64,000 bases of DNA from Bugula neritina (Eukaryota; Bryozoa; Gymnolaemata; Cheilostomatida; Bugulidae), in contig OZ037767.1 of NCBI GenBank assembly GCA_964035545.1, positions 24,633,128-24,697,127 of the forward strand, in the 5' to 3' direction. Made by a program: the position numbers and the translations under genes. Every line of letters starts with the position of its first letter. Positions within the stretch are counted from its first letter, which is position 1. A model generated the notes under the pieces. That model worked only from the letters and a program-made list of their open reading frames with translations, was not told the origin of the DNA and made no database searches. Of the stretch, positions 11,681 to 24,803 are shown piece by piece.

Positions 11681-14600
11681 TTATATGCTGTCTACTGACC
11701 TTTCATAAGACTCCCTTGGCCATTTAACATAGTATGAAAACACCCAAGGCTTTGTGTAAGCCTGGTTCTTCTTGATTGTTTCTAAATGCTTCTTCTTTTC
11801 AATGTTTTGCTGTCTTAGTTCCATCAGACGTCGTCGTCTTTCTTCAATCTCTTGTCTCATCTTCTCTTGTGCTTCAGCTTCTAGTCTTTTCAACTGTAAA
11901 ACCACCAATTGTCTTCTTCATTCACAACTATATATTTACGTTGCCTGTTACATTTATGTATGCTTAGCTGTTACATGGCAAAAGCTGGTATACTCAAAAT
12001 ATGTCTTAGGTTATGTAATTAAAAGTCCTTGTTTAAAGATGAGCCGATATAGTTATTTGCACATTATTAGCTTCAACATACACTGAAGCTAGTAATTGAT
12101 CTAGTCACATGTACACTAAGCGACAAGAAAAACTGGTGTCTAATTGGTCACATGTACACTGACTTGACATGCTGAACAAGCAGGTGTCTATTTAGTCGCA
12201 TGTAGTATGTGTCAACGATCAGGTGTCAAACCTCGAGAATCCGCTGACGTTCAGCCTCCCTTTCTTGCTCTTCTTCCAATAACTTGAGCTTTAAATCCTC
12301 TTCAATCTTTCTCTGCTCAGCTTCAACTTGAGCTTTTCTTGCATTTTCTAACTCCCGAAGATTTTGCTTCTTTAGCTCCAACTCCCTTTGTTGCCTTTCT
12401 GCCTCCATTCTCTCTTCTACTAGTCTGGCCATTGCTTGTTCTTCAGCCTAAATATGAGAGATGAGAAAACTCTAGCAACACCACTTGCTTCAAATAATAT
12501 TCAAAAATTATACAGTAAAAAGTACATAATTATGGTGTATATAGCTATTAATTTGAATTTAAGTAAATATTATTAATCACAAGCTCATAGGACACCATGG
12601 ATATTTTTTCTAAGAAAAAGTTAATAATTTCTCAAAATAAAACTAAAAATAAATGAAATTGCTTATAAAATAAGTAAGAGAGAAAACTATTGGCTGAAAG
12701 TGATGACTCAACACTTGGAACTGCTAAAAGTTTGTACTATTTGATAACCCAATCTTAACAGTCATCAGGCCTTATTTTGAGGTGCAAACATAAGTAGTTA
12801 TGCAACTCGTGTTACCTCTCTTTCAATATTTGCAATTCTAGCCTCTTCTTCTTCGGCCTTAAGTCGTGCAAATCTTTCCTCTTCCTGAGGAAAGGCAAAT
12901 GATACAACACCAAATAATATTCACACAAACAATACTTGGGTGCAATTTATATAAGATTCTTACACAACAATGACTCGTATACTAAAGATAGCCGAGTGTA
13001 ACTGTGCGCTGTAATGACAGATAGCATACGACTGCAGGTAGCCACAACTCCCAAATTGGGTTTTTCCAAAATATTGCACAGGATTTGACAATAGAGGACT
13101 CAGAAGTATTGCTGGTAATAGGAGTACTTTGGATAAAAGTGCAAAAGGTTTAAAAACATATTTGTGAGGCTTACCGTGATCACACAAACTAGAGAAGTGT
13201 ATATTAAAAAACAAGAATAGAGAAAGAAAGGTGCGCATACATAAAACACAATATAATAATTTTACAAAGTTGGTGCTTAAAAACAAAGAAAAGATATTAT
13301 TGATTATTACCATCAATTTAGCTTGCATTTTCCATTCCTCTTCCTCCCTTCTTCTACTCTCTTCTTCTCTCAGTCTACGCACAGTCTCGGCATCAGATAT
13401 TTTCTCCAGCATATCAAGTTCTTTTTGTCGAGCTGCGTCTTGCATTTTCTTCTGCTCTTCTCGCCTAAGTAGACATGTTATCTCCTCTTTATCAACTCTT
13501 ATGACCGATACTATTACTGATAGTTAGTGTTGGTAATACAAGTACTTGTAGTGAGAAACTCCTATTCAATGAAAGCACAGGCTGGTTCAAACAAACTGAA
13601 TGACTCATTATTGACATTTATAAACTAAAATGCAGTTTACGTGCAATTGAATTTGTCTAACATTTGGAATCATCATTATTCTTTTTTGTAATAATCATTA
13701 TTTTGATGTATAGAGATTAGTTGATGGCGGTTGGTAACATAGATAGTATAAAAATTAAAATAAACTTGAAAATAAAAAGAAACTGTAACACAAACTAACC
13801 AATATGTAACAAAATACAAGGTGTAAAAATTCAGGGTGCAAAATTGTTCAAACTTTGTATCAGTTCCAGATTAAATTATAAAACATATATTTTATAAAAC
13901 TTGTCGCCACCTACCACGAAGAACCGTGTTGCGTTTTATTGAGATATCTAAAGAACAGTTTCAAATATTTTAATTATCTCAATACAAATTCCAATTAGAA
14001 GTATTATATGCAGTTGATTTTAGCCTGGGCTCAGTAAAACAAAAGTTTACACATCAACAGGATATGCGGCTAAACACAACACCCAGCCACAATTGTTCTC
14101 ATGCTCTACCAGGTCACAAACTCATTGCCAACTTGAAATAAGGTTCAAGTAGCCAATTTTCATATTAGACAGTTTAAATAGAAGATGTTAAAGTTATAGC
14201 TACAGCTATACAGTTTACATTTCCTAAGGTATATCATTGACACATATACTGTAACCCCACTATAGTGTATTTAACTCACAGCTGTGCAAGCTCTACTAAA
14301 ATATTATTGCAACTTTATACATATGCAGCCATAAATTTAAAATTAAGAGAACATTCCTGTGTAAGTAAGATATCGAATTATGAGGTAGGTGCACTATTAG
14401 AGAAAATATAAAAGCCTGCATGTGTTCTAGAGGAAAAATATTGCAAGATGTAGGTATTATGTTCTCATAAGAATTTCAATCTTTTCCTTAAACCAAAATT
14501 TATAAACTACAATTAAAGATACTAGGCTCATTGATAAAAGTCTTGGTGTTTAGAAATCTGTGAAAAGCTATAATTATGACTATCACAGCAACTTGAGTTG

Positions 14601-17600
14601 TTTAAAACTTCAACTCCACTGCAGCGGGTTAGACTGGACTGCAAATGACAGGTAATATAATATGTAGATCTCGAATAATACAGATCACCATGTTTTATAT
14701 CTCATAAAAGAGATTTTAACCAGTCATCTAAATACCACTGCTTGGCATTGCAATACCTTCTAATAGCTTCTTCCTTTCTCCTCTCTAACTCTTCCTTCCG
14801 CCTTCTTTCTCGTTCCTCTTTTGCCAGACGTCTAGACTCGGCCAGAGCCACCCTCGCCATCTCCTCCTGCTGCCTAGCTTCCTCGGCTAAAGCATGTGCA
14901 TAATCTTGCTTTTCTTTCATTTCCTGTATCAGCCATAGGAGTTTGTGAATAATATTATTAGCCGTGAATTTCAAAAATATGATATCCATTATATCTCTTA
15001 AAATCAAAATTTCTTTTTCCTCAAGTAGCACAGAATATATTGGAAGAATCTGGTGATAATTGCAGATTTATCAGGTCACATACCCTTAGTTTTCTCTCCT
15101 GCTCATTATGCAAGGCTTGCCTTTCTTTGGCTTTAATCAAAATTTGTTCTTGTAATGCTTTCTTCTCTGCCATTCGGCGTTCATGGTCTAGTTTCTTAGC
15201 TTGGCGTATTCTCTCTTTCTTTTCTATCAGTTCCTTCCTATGTTGGCAAATGTATATCGAATATAATCACCATTCAGTCAATGCAGTTAAATATATAATT
15301 ATAACTACTTTTAAATTTATTTTGGAGTTGTCTCCAGATATGAAAATTTTCATCAGTAGTGGGTGTAGAGTCCATAAATCGGTCAATCAAAAATCAACAT
15401 GGCTTTAGCGCTCAATTGTTAGAGACAATTATGTAACTTGACATAATATAACAGGTATGAGTATCATATATGTATGCAGAGTAGCCTACAGCAAAATATG
15501 ATATATTAACAAAGAACCTTTTGGCTTTGGCATCATCTACCACTGTTTCCGGCTCAGATTCTTTAAGAGTTTTCTTCTTTGTCTTTGTCTCATTAGCTTT
15601 TAATGTCTTATTGTCTTTAGGTTTTTTCTCCTCTCCTTTGAGGGCTGCCGGTGATTTGGCAGCGAGATTTTTGGCAATTCCTACAATTAAAGTTATAATT
15701 TTGCAACTTGTATTGCAGAAATTATAGATAGTCATGCAATTTCATCAGAAGTGCATGGCTACTTGACTAGAAATTTTGTTTAAAGCAATTAAAGTGCAGT
15801 AATAAAAGCATGTCGAATATATATTTGATTTGGTTACAGTTACTGTGTATTTTATCAATAGTGTGATAAAAACCAAGTGTAAGTGGGATATATTTTGAGC
15901 ATATGTAATGTAAATTTTCCTGAAGGGCTACACTTTATAAATAAACATATAGCCTGCTCAATTTAATTTTTTATGTAATGAAAAAACGAATTATAATATT
16001 TAATATATGTTTCATCATTATGTAATAGTTAATTAGTTTTAAATAAATTCATTATATTATTTTCAGATGCATTTTATACCACGGTGAAGAATTAACATGC
16101 CAATAATAAGGTTAGAATTATTGCAGAACCAATTTAGTTAGCAGTGAAGAGTGAGCCTTTATCTATTGCACACCCAAGCCAACCTTATTAGACCATGTAC
16201 CACCAGTTTACAGTAATAGCCAGAGTCTGCTTTAACAAATTGGCTAGCAGTAGATTTAAAGTTGCATAGAAACCAGCAAAGGATCACAAGTTTCTTGACT
16301 TTATATTAAAATATTTTGCTGAAGTAGGTGCACATTTATAGTAATTTAGTGTAATGTAAGTTTTCATAAGCTCGCAAAAACATTGCAAAGGCACATCAAA
16401 CTTGAAACATCAAACCATGAATTGGAAACCTAAGTTAACCGTACCAGGTAGGACTTGTTAGTTATCACTAATAGCATAAGTATATTATTTCTCAACATTT
16501 TACTGCTGTTATAAGTAATATGGATATCATAACTACAGCAGCTTGACTACTAGCAACACTCAACACATCGCATTTCCTTGAGCTAACAGCGCAAAGGTAT
16601 CTTTCTATACTAATGTCAGCAACACCTTCTTAGTAGACATGAGATGAGTAGATGTAAGAGCTAACATCAGCAGTGCAGGAGTAGCTTTTATACTAGCTTC
16701 AGCAGTAATGCAATAAGAGTAATGAAGTGCAAATTGAAAGTGCAGTAGATGTAAACGCTTCGGTATAGTTAAAGTATATGCTAGTATAAACACGGAGCAA
16801 CCATTTCAGTTAATATGGAAGCTTCTATATTTATCAGAGCAAAAGCATTGAAAAAGTTTAAATGCCCGAGTGCCATTTTTAGGGACTTTTAAACCTAAAG
16901 AATGAAATGCTGCAAGAAGATGAGCTTTTAAACACAAGATTGACTAGATGATTGTTTAGCTGCATCACTGTCGGGAGGCGTGACTTCAGTTAATAGTTCC
17001 TACATGTTAATATTTTCTCATAACAGCTAACAAACTAACACTCCAATAGTCATAACAAACAGCTTTTAATTTAGCATTAAATTACACGAGCTTGTCTTAC
17101 CTCTGTTAGGTTAACTCAACATTGAGCTGCTGTGACAGATAAACAACACTAAGAACAATGCATAATAAAAACACAAAGAATATATATAAATTAACTCTTT
17201 GTAGGAAAAAAAAATATAACAAGCACACGTATAGTTTTTCTGAAGATATAATGCATGCATGTGCTAAAACTAATATGTATGAACAAAGTTTAAAATTCAG
17301 CAACATTGACTTTTATAATTGAGAACGCACAATATTATAGAACTTATTAGAGCTGAAAAGATTTGAAAAACAGGTATGAATGACTAATTGCTATTGTTTC
17401 ATTAACCCAAGAATAATACAAAAAAATGGTTGTTACATAAGAGAGTAAGAATGAGGTGAAGGTTACCTTTCTCAGCTTCCTCTAGTTTCTGACGCAACAA
17501 TTCTTGGGCCAATTCCATTTCCTCGGCTGTCAGGCCGCTTTCATCAAACTCATCTGCCAAGTTACTGGCCATCATATCTTGCACTGTAATGATAATACGG

Positions 17601-20600
17601 CTCAAGTTATTAAGTTTATTGGACCAGTTTAAACAGTTTGTAGCACACTAAATACATGCAAATACATCATAAAACGCGCTTTAAATAATATGTCTTTGAA
17701 GTAGGTGCAATAATAGAGAAATTGAGGAAAGCATGTGTTATAGATTAGAAAGAAAACAAAAAGAAGTTATGTTCTCATTGTAATTTCAACTTGGGCAAAG
17801 ACTAAAATTCACTAAGAAGATTAAAGAACTTAAACGATCTTAAATTCTCCACTACTGCACCAAAATGCAGTTTTAAAAAAAAGCCGAGAAGAGAGCAGCT
17901 TCGATCTGGTGGTCTAGTATGCACTGTGCAACGGGTCCAAAACCCGGCAGCCTTATTAGTGATGTCAGGAAAAGCACCCAATCATAATTGCTCCTTTGAA
18001 CAGGGCCCTTAACTTTTACCATCAGGGGTTCTCAAAGAGATAGAGAATCTAAACAATCATGGGTTTGTTACAAAATAAATATTCAACTAATCAATGTCTG
18101 GGCTTACCTTCTTTTGGGTCTTTCATTAAAGCTTCTAATACTTTCTGGTCTTCAACCTGCAGCTGCTCAGCTCTTTTCAGAGCCTCCACGTCTGCTTCTC
18201 GCACCTTACTTTGTGGCCTTGGAGTTTCCTGGATATGCTACACGAGATATGAGAACACATCTTTTAAATCAGATTCAGCTTATTTATGTAGCGTTTCTAT
18301 GAAATTAAAAGCTACAGTGTTTTCACTTTTCAATAGGTAATAAAGAATTGCATGAAGTTGGTTCTCTTAGATTATATACATATTGCAATAACATAGTTTA
18401 TAAAACAGAAAAAGTGTTTGTATGTACATCTTGCCATCGACTCACGTATATAATTTCTGGTTTAGGTTTGTCTGCCACCGGTTCTGTCACTAGCTGCGTA
18501 ATATCTAGTTGAGGTCCAGCATCTAGAACTGTGGATGTGGTCGGGTGGGTGGGGGTAGCAGCCTGAGGCTTTTCATCTAACCTCTTCAACGGTTTCTTTT
18601 TTTCAGCTTTGTCTTGTATCTTGAAGAAGCGTAAAGTATAAAACTTAAAATAATTTATTGGCATGTAACATCTTCTATTTAGCAAGTACAGTAACGTATC
18701 AACAATAAAGTTAGCATTTTAGCCAATATAACTGATAAGAATTTGGGTTAAAATGATCGATTCCATGTGAAAAAAATAAAGTGTTTCTACAGCCAATGTC
18801 TGTTTTGTAGGGACTTTTGCTAACTTGATGCACAAACTTAAGGGAAGGCACATTTCCGAAAGGTTATTTATTTAAAGTTTAAAATATCTGCCATAAATCT
18901 GCAAGAAATGGTGTACAAGTATAGGTGAAAACGAATATTAGCAAAAAGTTACACAGAAAGCTACAAAAACAATGAGAGCCTTTCACCTGAATAGATATTG
19001 TAGATTGAAATTTTTCTAAGATACTTTGGGTTAGAGGGTCATTTTTCACATCAACCTTGTTATGCGAGGTGCCTTTAGGTGTTGTTACTTTAAGCTGTGT
19101 TGCAAATCATATAGGCTAACAATATGGTGAGTGTTGGTGCACACACAAATGCTGTTCACACACAAAACTTTGTACACAGAATGGCTAATTGGTAAAATTA
19201 CAATTAGCAAAACACATCTATAAACATGATTAGTGGTAGGCAAGTCTAATAACTTGTAAGTGATTAGTAAAGTTACATACAAATAAAGCATTTAGCGGAC
19301 AGGTTAAAAATTGTATACCAGAATGCAGTGTATTCTGCTAACCTGACTAGTCTACAAACAGAGTTTGCTTTACGTAAATATGATATGAAAGCTGTCAGTA
19401 AATTATTTTCAAAAACTCTAAAGTGCAGCCAAAACTTAAAATAAATATTTATTGAGGGACAAGATTACATTGTTTTTTAATAAAAGCTAACATCATCTTA
19501 TAAAACAAAATTTAACCAGTATGACAAAAGGTAATACTTTAAGGCAATATTCTGTCATGGACAGTAATGCCTACCTCTGGCAACTGCACGGTTTCCTTTT
19601 CACTGTTGGTTACCTTCACTTCTGACTGAGAACTTCTGTCGGCTGGCCGAAGTATCGGCTCTAAAGTCAAGACAGACGTTGAGCTGGTGCTTGTCTTTCT
19701 GGTACTTGAGTACTTTGCTGCTTTTGAAAAAGAATTGTTTTTAATTGATTGTTTTATATAAATAAAACCATAAAAGCTCCTTACTTTGCAAAGGCAATTT
19801 TTAAATTACGATGAAATGTCATATTTGGAGTTTAATAAGATAATAAACTCAGAACATACCTGAGGTGTGGCTTTCATCAGATAGAGGTCGGGAAATCGGG
19901 CTAGGAGTACGCCTGTCATCAGATTCTGATGATAAACTCTCTTTTGTAGCCAATTCTGGTAGATGTGTATTTATTTTATTAGAAACTGCTGGCTTTTCTG
20001 GTGTAGCAAGTTTTCCATTTATTTTACTAGGTTGTGTTTTTCTCCCTTTGGTACCCAAAACAACTGAAATTTCAAATGACTCATCATTGCCAGAAGAAAA
20101 CTCATCTTCACTTTTACTGGAGGTTTTAGTTTGGCCAGCAGACGTATCATTTGTCTCACTGTGTCGGCTGCTGTAGGATGATGAACTGAAACGCTCTTTT
20201 GAACGTGAAACTGATTTTTCTGATGACTTGTCACTCAACTTGTCGCTGGCGCTGCCTGAAGTCAGAGCTGTCGGTTTAATCTGGGTGTCTTCTATGTTGA
20301 AGGTAGAATTGCTAGCTCCAGGTCGCAAAGTGAATTCCGGAGTCATAGGCAAGCCAGAAACTTTAAAACCTTGCGCCACGTCTGGTGTATTGGTCAAGTG
20401 TCTACAACATTGTCACAATGAGTAAAATTCTCATGGAAATATTTAAAAAATAGAAATTATAAACAAGCCTTCAACTTCTACGAATTTGTATCACAAAACT
20501 AATAATCAACTATGCATGTAAAAAGAGCTGGATAAGTGATAACTAATTCCTGAAGTGCAATTATATACATTTATTTCTGTACTTTTAATTAATTAGCCAG

Positions 20601-23600
20601 ACATTGCACAGTATAACCTCAGTAGCATATTTTCTGATGAGTTACACCATAAACATTATGAGCACATTAGAGTTTCCTACGTGATTGTGACAGTTTAGAT
20701 TATTATGATAATCAATAAAAAGCAATCAGAAGAAACTGCATTATGCTCCTACCTAGCTTGTTCAATGCTGGTCGGGTTTACAATGCCAACTTCTGATTGG
20801 TCGACATATACTTCTAAGGTATTGGGTAATTCATCAACATTCAGAACTAAAAACAAAAGTTATATGAAATGCAAAAACTTGTTTAACAAAACTTATAGAA
20901 CAAAACACACTATTTTATTATAAACTCTGCATTTATTACATAAATGCTATCATGATTGTGCTGCATACAGCATAAGCTGAGCTTACCATTTTTAAAATAT
21001 TCCCCTTCGAGATCACTATCTGGTTCTGAAACATATCATAAAGTATTGCCAAACACATGGACACTTCAATAAAGAGTTCAGAATTATAAGAAAATGATAT
21101 TGCTCCTAAAGCAGAGCCATGTGAAGCGAGTGTACTTTGATATTATATATTTCATATTCAATTATGGATAGCATAAACGTTTTTTTCTGTACAGATCTGT
21201 TGAATACACATTTTCTCAGGTTGCAGAACTTAGGTATTAGAAAGCACCATTCTGTACTATATAATACAAACACAGATTAGTGTGTGTAATGACTAGTTTT
21301 ACATATACATGCCATGGGATGACAACTACAACAGAGACAGCATAGCTGAAGCCACTGACCAGGTCCTGACAACTCCTGAGGCAGTGGAATATCCACCTCC
21401 TCATACAAAGTTGGGTCATCAATGAGTGACCCACTGGTAGCAGCAGATACTCGACTGTCTGAGCGCCGGTGACCAGTGCGCGCAGAGCTAGTCACGCTGA
21501 CGCTGCTGACAGACTTGGGACGTCTGCTGTCAGTCTGTGTGTCTGTTTGTCTATCAGACGCCATGCTGGCACTTCTGCTGACTCGCTTGCTGCCAACTTC
21601 CTGTTTGTTATCTGCCTCATGCATAGCTTCGTCACCAGCCATCGATGTCTGGTTAGCATTTGGCCAAGTGAAATGTGTGCTGAACGGTGGGTTTGTGCAG
21701 TCAAACAAGGATACAGTGGGATCTAATGCTAAAACAATGTGCAGCTACAATATTTATCTTACTAAATGTGACAATATATATGCTAACTGTGCAAAATTCA
21801 AGTTGAATTATGATAAAATTAGTAAGCTAAATACTGAAATAAACCGATTATACTATAGCTAAACTTCTTTAATGTGCAGCACTGAGGCTAAGCTATACCA
21901 ACATATTGTTATGTTTATGAGAAAGAGAAAACATCAATAATATATTACTAGTAATTCAATTGATATATAAAGTCTGCAATAACTGCTTTCTCATCTATTC
22001 ATTTGTTCAAGTACATTGCCACCTAATTCTTAGCAACTCCATTGCAAAGTATAAATTCTGATTACTCTTTAATATTCAGCGAATGCATACAATACATTTG
22101 TTTACAAAGAGTTGTTCCTCACTTGGATAGAGAATCTTCCGGCCCATGTATGTATCCGATTTGAGAGATGCAGTAAGTTTGGCACTGCTGAGCACATGAG
22201 AAGACCTAGTAGCTGTTGTACTCGGTCTGCTGCTGCTGCTGCTAGGTGTAGCGAGAAGGGCATCTATTTCATCAACGATTTTGGCAGTAGCTATGTCAGA
22301 TAGTTTCCTAAAAAGCCATAAACATAGTATGCTAAACCTAACATAAGAATTTGAATAAAATAGCATCAAATAGCAAAGTTTATTATTAATTTTGTTTAAC
22401 AGGCCGTTTCAACAGCCTTGAAAATATGAAAACAGCCACAAGCCACCAGCTTTCAAGTTTTAATCCAACTTACAAAAAATCTTTAATGGTTTGTTTTTTA
22501 CAGTGTATATGCAGAGCATAGAATTTATAATAATTATTTTCGTGGAACAATGTCTCACTCTAAAATTGATATAAGCATTAAAATATAATGTTATTTGCCA
22601 TCAAAAACCACATTTATTGATAAAATAATTTAGAGATAATGGTTTGATAGTGGTATAATTCAGTCTATCCATTGCAATCAACTCATTGAAGAAATTGAAC
22701 TCTATACACAAAGATTTGATCCTTTGATTCTTTGTGTAACGCTACTTGCTTCTTGGCCACTAATTGTATTTTCTAAACAAGCATTAGGTATACAAACACA
22801 GGTTTAAAATATAGGCATAATGCACTACTTATGAGAGGTTTTACATGCATGAGTATGTCATCTTAATATAATAAACATCACCACGTACATAGAGCTGTGA
22901 TGTGTGTACATATCACTACTCATTTCTAAACTACTAACCTGCAACATCAGCTAATAATATGCAATGGGAATTATCTTACCTGGCGTGAATTCTTAGAGCT
23001 CTGAGGTAGAAGGCAAGATCACAACCAGGCTGCATTTTCTGTTTATACAGGATGTTGTCTAAAGTTCTTAAAAATCCCATAAATACTTGATTCTGATTGT
23101 CGGACACACTAACTTCTGGATCTGGAGCCTATGGGCACGTACATAATATATATCAGAATACCCGCAGTGATTGCAGTCGGTGACAAGCACTCAAGCTAAG
23201 TTTAAATATAACTATTTTATTAGCAGACTAAAGGCAATACGGTAGTCCATCACACAAAATATATTTAAGCAATTATTTAAACAATAATTGTTTATGAATC
23301 TAATGCTTGTGCACTCAGAATTTTGTGCAAAACACAGCAGTAAATGAATTAAACTAATTTTATTATATGGTAGTGTGTGTCTTCTATATTGCAATACTCT
23401 TTTAGCACAAATTCTTACCTCAGTATCGTTGAGAAACAAGATGGAAGCCACCAGACGTCTGACATTCCCTAATTGTTCTAGCATCTTAGCCACATTTTCG
23501 GCTCTCTTAGCCTTTTTACTGGATACATTTGTTTGTTTATCATCTTCAGAACTGAATAATACTAAAGCTCCTGTGTAAAGAAATACACTTCGTGTTGTTG

Positions 23601-24059
23601 AAACCAAAATAAACTTGTAATTAATCTTTGTATCAAATTATTTGATCAAAATTGAATAGAAAATAATAGACATGTACAATTTAATAAAAGTAATGTTGAC
23701 CTTTTCTAGTAAGATAAGTCTTTGGCATATGAATGCATCCACTGGCTTCTTCTACAGTGACAACACGAGGTCTAGATGAATGATCCCTCTTTATGGTCAC
23801 CCCATGTTTATGACTAGCTGTTTGTAATATAGGAAGACAGTCGGTATCCTGGAAAAGATGGTTCATACTGATACCATTTAAAATAAATATATAACATTTT
23901 TAGTATATAGCGTTTAAAAAATAGAAACCATTTCACTTTAATGCTTTCTGACATTTTGATAAAAATAGGTTATGTAAATACTATTTAACTTACTTCTGGC
24001 ATCTTAAAAGTAGTAGAGCCATCCCAAGTCCCATATCCTTGCGAGAGCGTACTTAGCAT
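11681..24059 (-). CDS. KIAA2012: KIAA2012-like coiled-coil protein, complete
   Basis: Exons in transcript order: 24059-23994, 23848-23701, 23570-23419, 23128-22980, 22307-22123, 21728-21360, 21025-20987, 20846-20753, 20401-19860, 19717-19575, 19094-18987, 18619-18446, 18237-18108, 17583-17467, 15680-15518, 15237-15084, 14923-14757, 13464-13311, 12884-12816, 12447-12232, 11893-11681. All phases agree and give 1,183 aa, close to the human KIAA2012 length as I recall it. The N-terminal block MPKTYLTRKGALVLFSSED resembles the human LPKTFSTRKGALILYSEG motif. The middle is Ser/Thr-rich and disordered; about the last 450 residues are a charged Glu/Arg/Lys coiled coil. The C-terminus (KPWVFSYYVKWPRESYE) is aromatic and non-coiled. 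Function is unknown to me. Identity rests on the N-terminal motif, length and architecture. Confidence 0.75.
12103..12231. repeat. Imperfect tandem repeat abutting a splice donor of the KIAA2012-like gene
   Basis: About three diverged units of 45-50 bp. Each combines GTCACATGTACACT or GTCGCATGTAGTATG with a GGTGTCTA/GGTGTCAA string. The array runs straight into the donor of the exon ending at 12232 (minus strand CTCGAG|GTTTGACACC), so the donor's first intron bases belong to the last unit. Confidence 0.65.
13465..14756. other. Intron of the KIAA2012-like gene
   Basis: 1.3-kb AT-rich intron without coding signal. It contains one copy (about 14384-14512) of a diverged sequence found again at about 17698-17815. 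Confidence 0.6.
14384..14512. repeat. Diverged dispersed repeat, copy 1
   Basis: Shares GTAGGTGCA...TATTAGAGAAA, GCATGTGTT, TTATGTTCTCAT and AATTTCAA in the same order with 17698-17815, in the same orientation within the same gene. Edges are approximate. Confidence 0.5.
15681..17466. other. Large intron of the KIAA2012-like gene
   Basis: 1.8-kb AT-rich intron. Open frames here are short and in no case joined to good splice signals with coding character. Nothing further was recognised. Confidence 0.55.
17698..17815. repeat. Diverged dispersed repeat, copy 2
   Basis: Partner of 14384-14512. Shared blocks are in the same order and orientation. It lies less than 100 bp upstream of the SINE-like element at 17898. 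Confidence 0.5.
17898..18052 (+). mobile_element. tRNA-derived SINE-like element, second copy
   Basis: Starts with a tRNA-like head (GGTGGTCTAGTATGC, degenerate B region GGGTCCAAAACCC). It continues into the same body as the element at 10064-10250: AATCATAATTGCTCCTTTG, GGGCCC, GGGGTTCTCAAAGAGAT. The body match in a different gene and opposite strand argues for a dispersed family. Confidence 0.55.
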
Positions 24060-24803
24060 ACTATTTTATTTGAGTATGAAAAATCTATTTTATTAAAAGA
24101 ACAAAAGAGTGTTAATAAAACTTTAGATCAATTTTCAAGTGTAAAACTAAATTTGTGAACTGTCACCCTCTCTGTGGTAATGTTTGACGTATAGTATAAT
24201 GAGCATACACTAAACTTTGCAGTTCTAGATCTATGGTGAAAAATTTAATATATATGTAGAAAAAAAAGAACAAAAAATATACTAATATAAAAAGTTTGCT
24301 ATTGGCTAAAGTAACGAACAATCACAATAATGATCAAAGTGTGCGATTATAACATAGTATTATCACAAAGGATTTACTAAAACACACAACAGCCTGCACT
24401 CACGTGTTGTTTACGTATCTGCCATGACAACACAGGGGTAGACGTTTCACAATATACATACAATATGCTATTAGAGGTGTTTAATATGTGCATAAATACA
24501 CATATAAAAATTATTCTATGTAAAAAAAATAATAAGAATAAATTGTTTGTTTATAAATGTAATCTATTTTATGATTTTTCAAAATAAAAGTTTGTTTTAT
24601 CCTTAAATGTTTAGCTACATAAGATATCGATTTTAATTGGGTTAAAAGTGTTGATAGGAAGTACGCAGAGCGCAAGCGTATGACACGCTAATTGAATGAG
24701 ATTCCGGTTTGAAAAACTCAGTTTGCAGAATACAACTACAAGTATAAAACTGACAACTCAACTTGCGGCTTACTATTAACTACTCTTGTCTCAACTATAT
24801 ATC
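24060..24803. promoter_or_regulatory. Divergent promoter region between the KIAA2012-like gene and TMEM258
   Basis: 744 bp separates the two start codons, which point away from each other. It is AT-rich with no open frame of note. A TATAAAA box at 24743-24749 sits about 55 bp before the TMEM258 ATG, suitably placed for a start site near 24775. No matching element was recognised for the minus-strand gene. Confidence 0.5.

Noticed and set aside
14085-14115. Third SINE-body copy (CACCCAGCCACAATTGTTCTCATG)
   Set aside because: Similarity to the SINE body covers only about 25 bases with mismatches and has no tRNA head.
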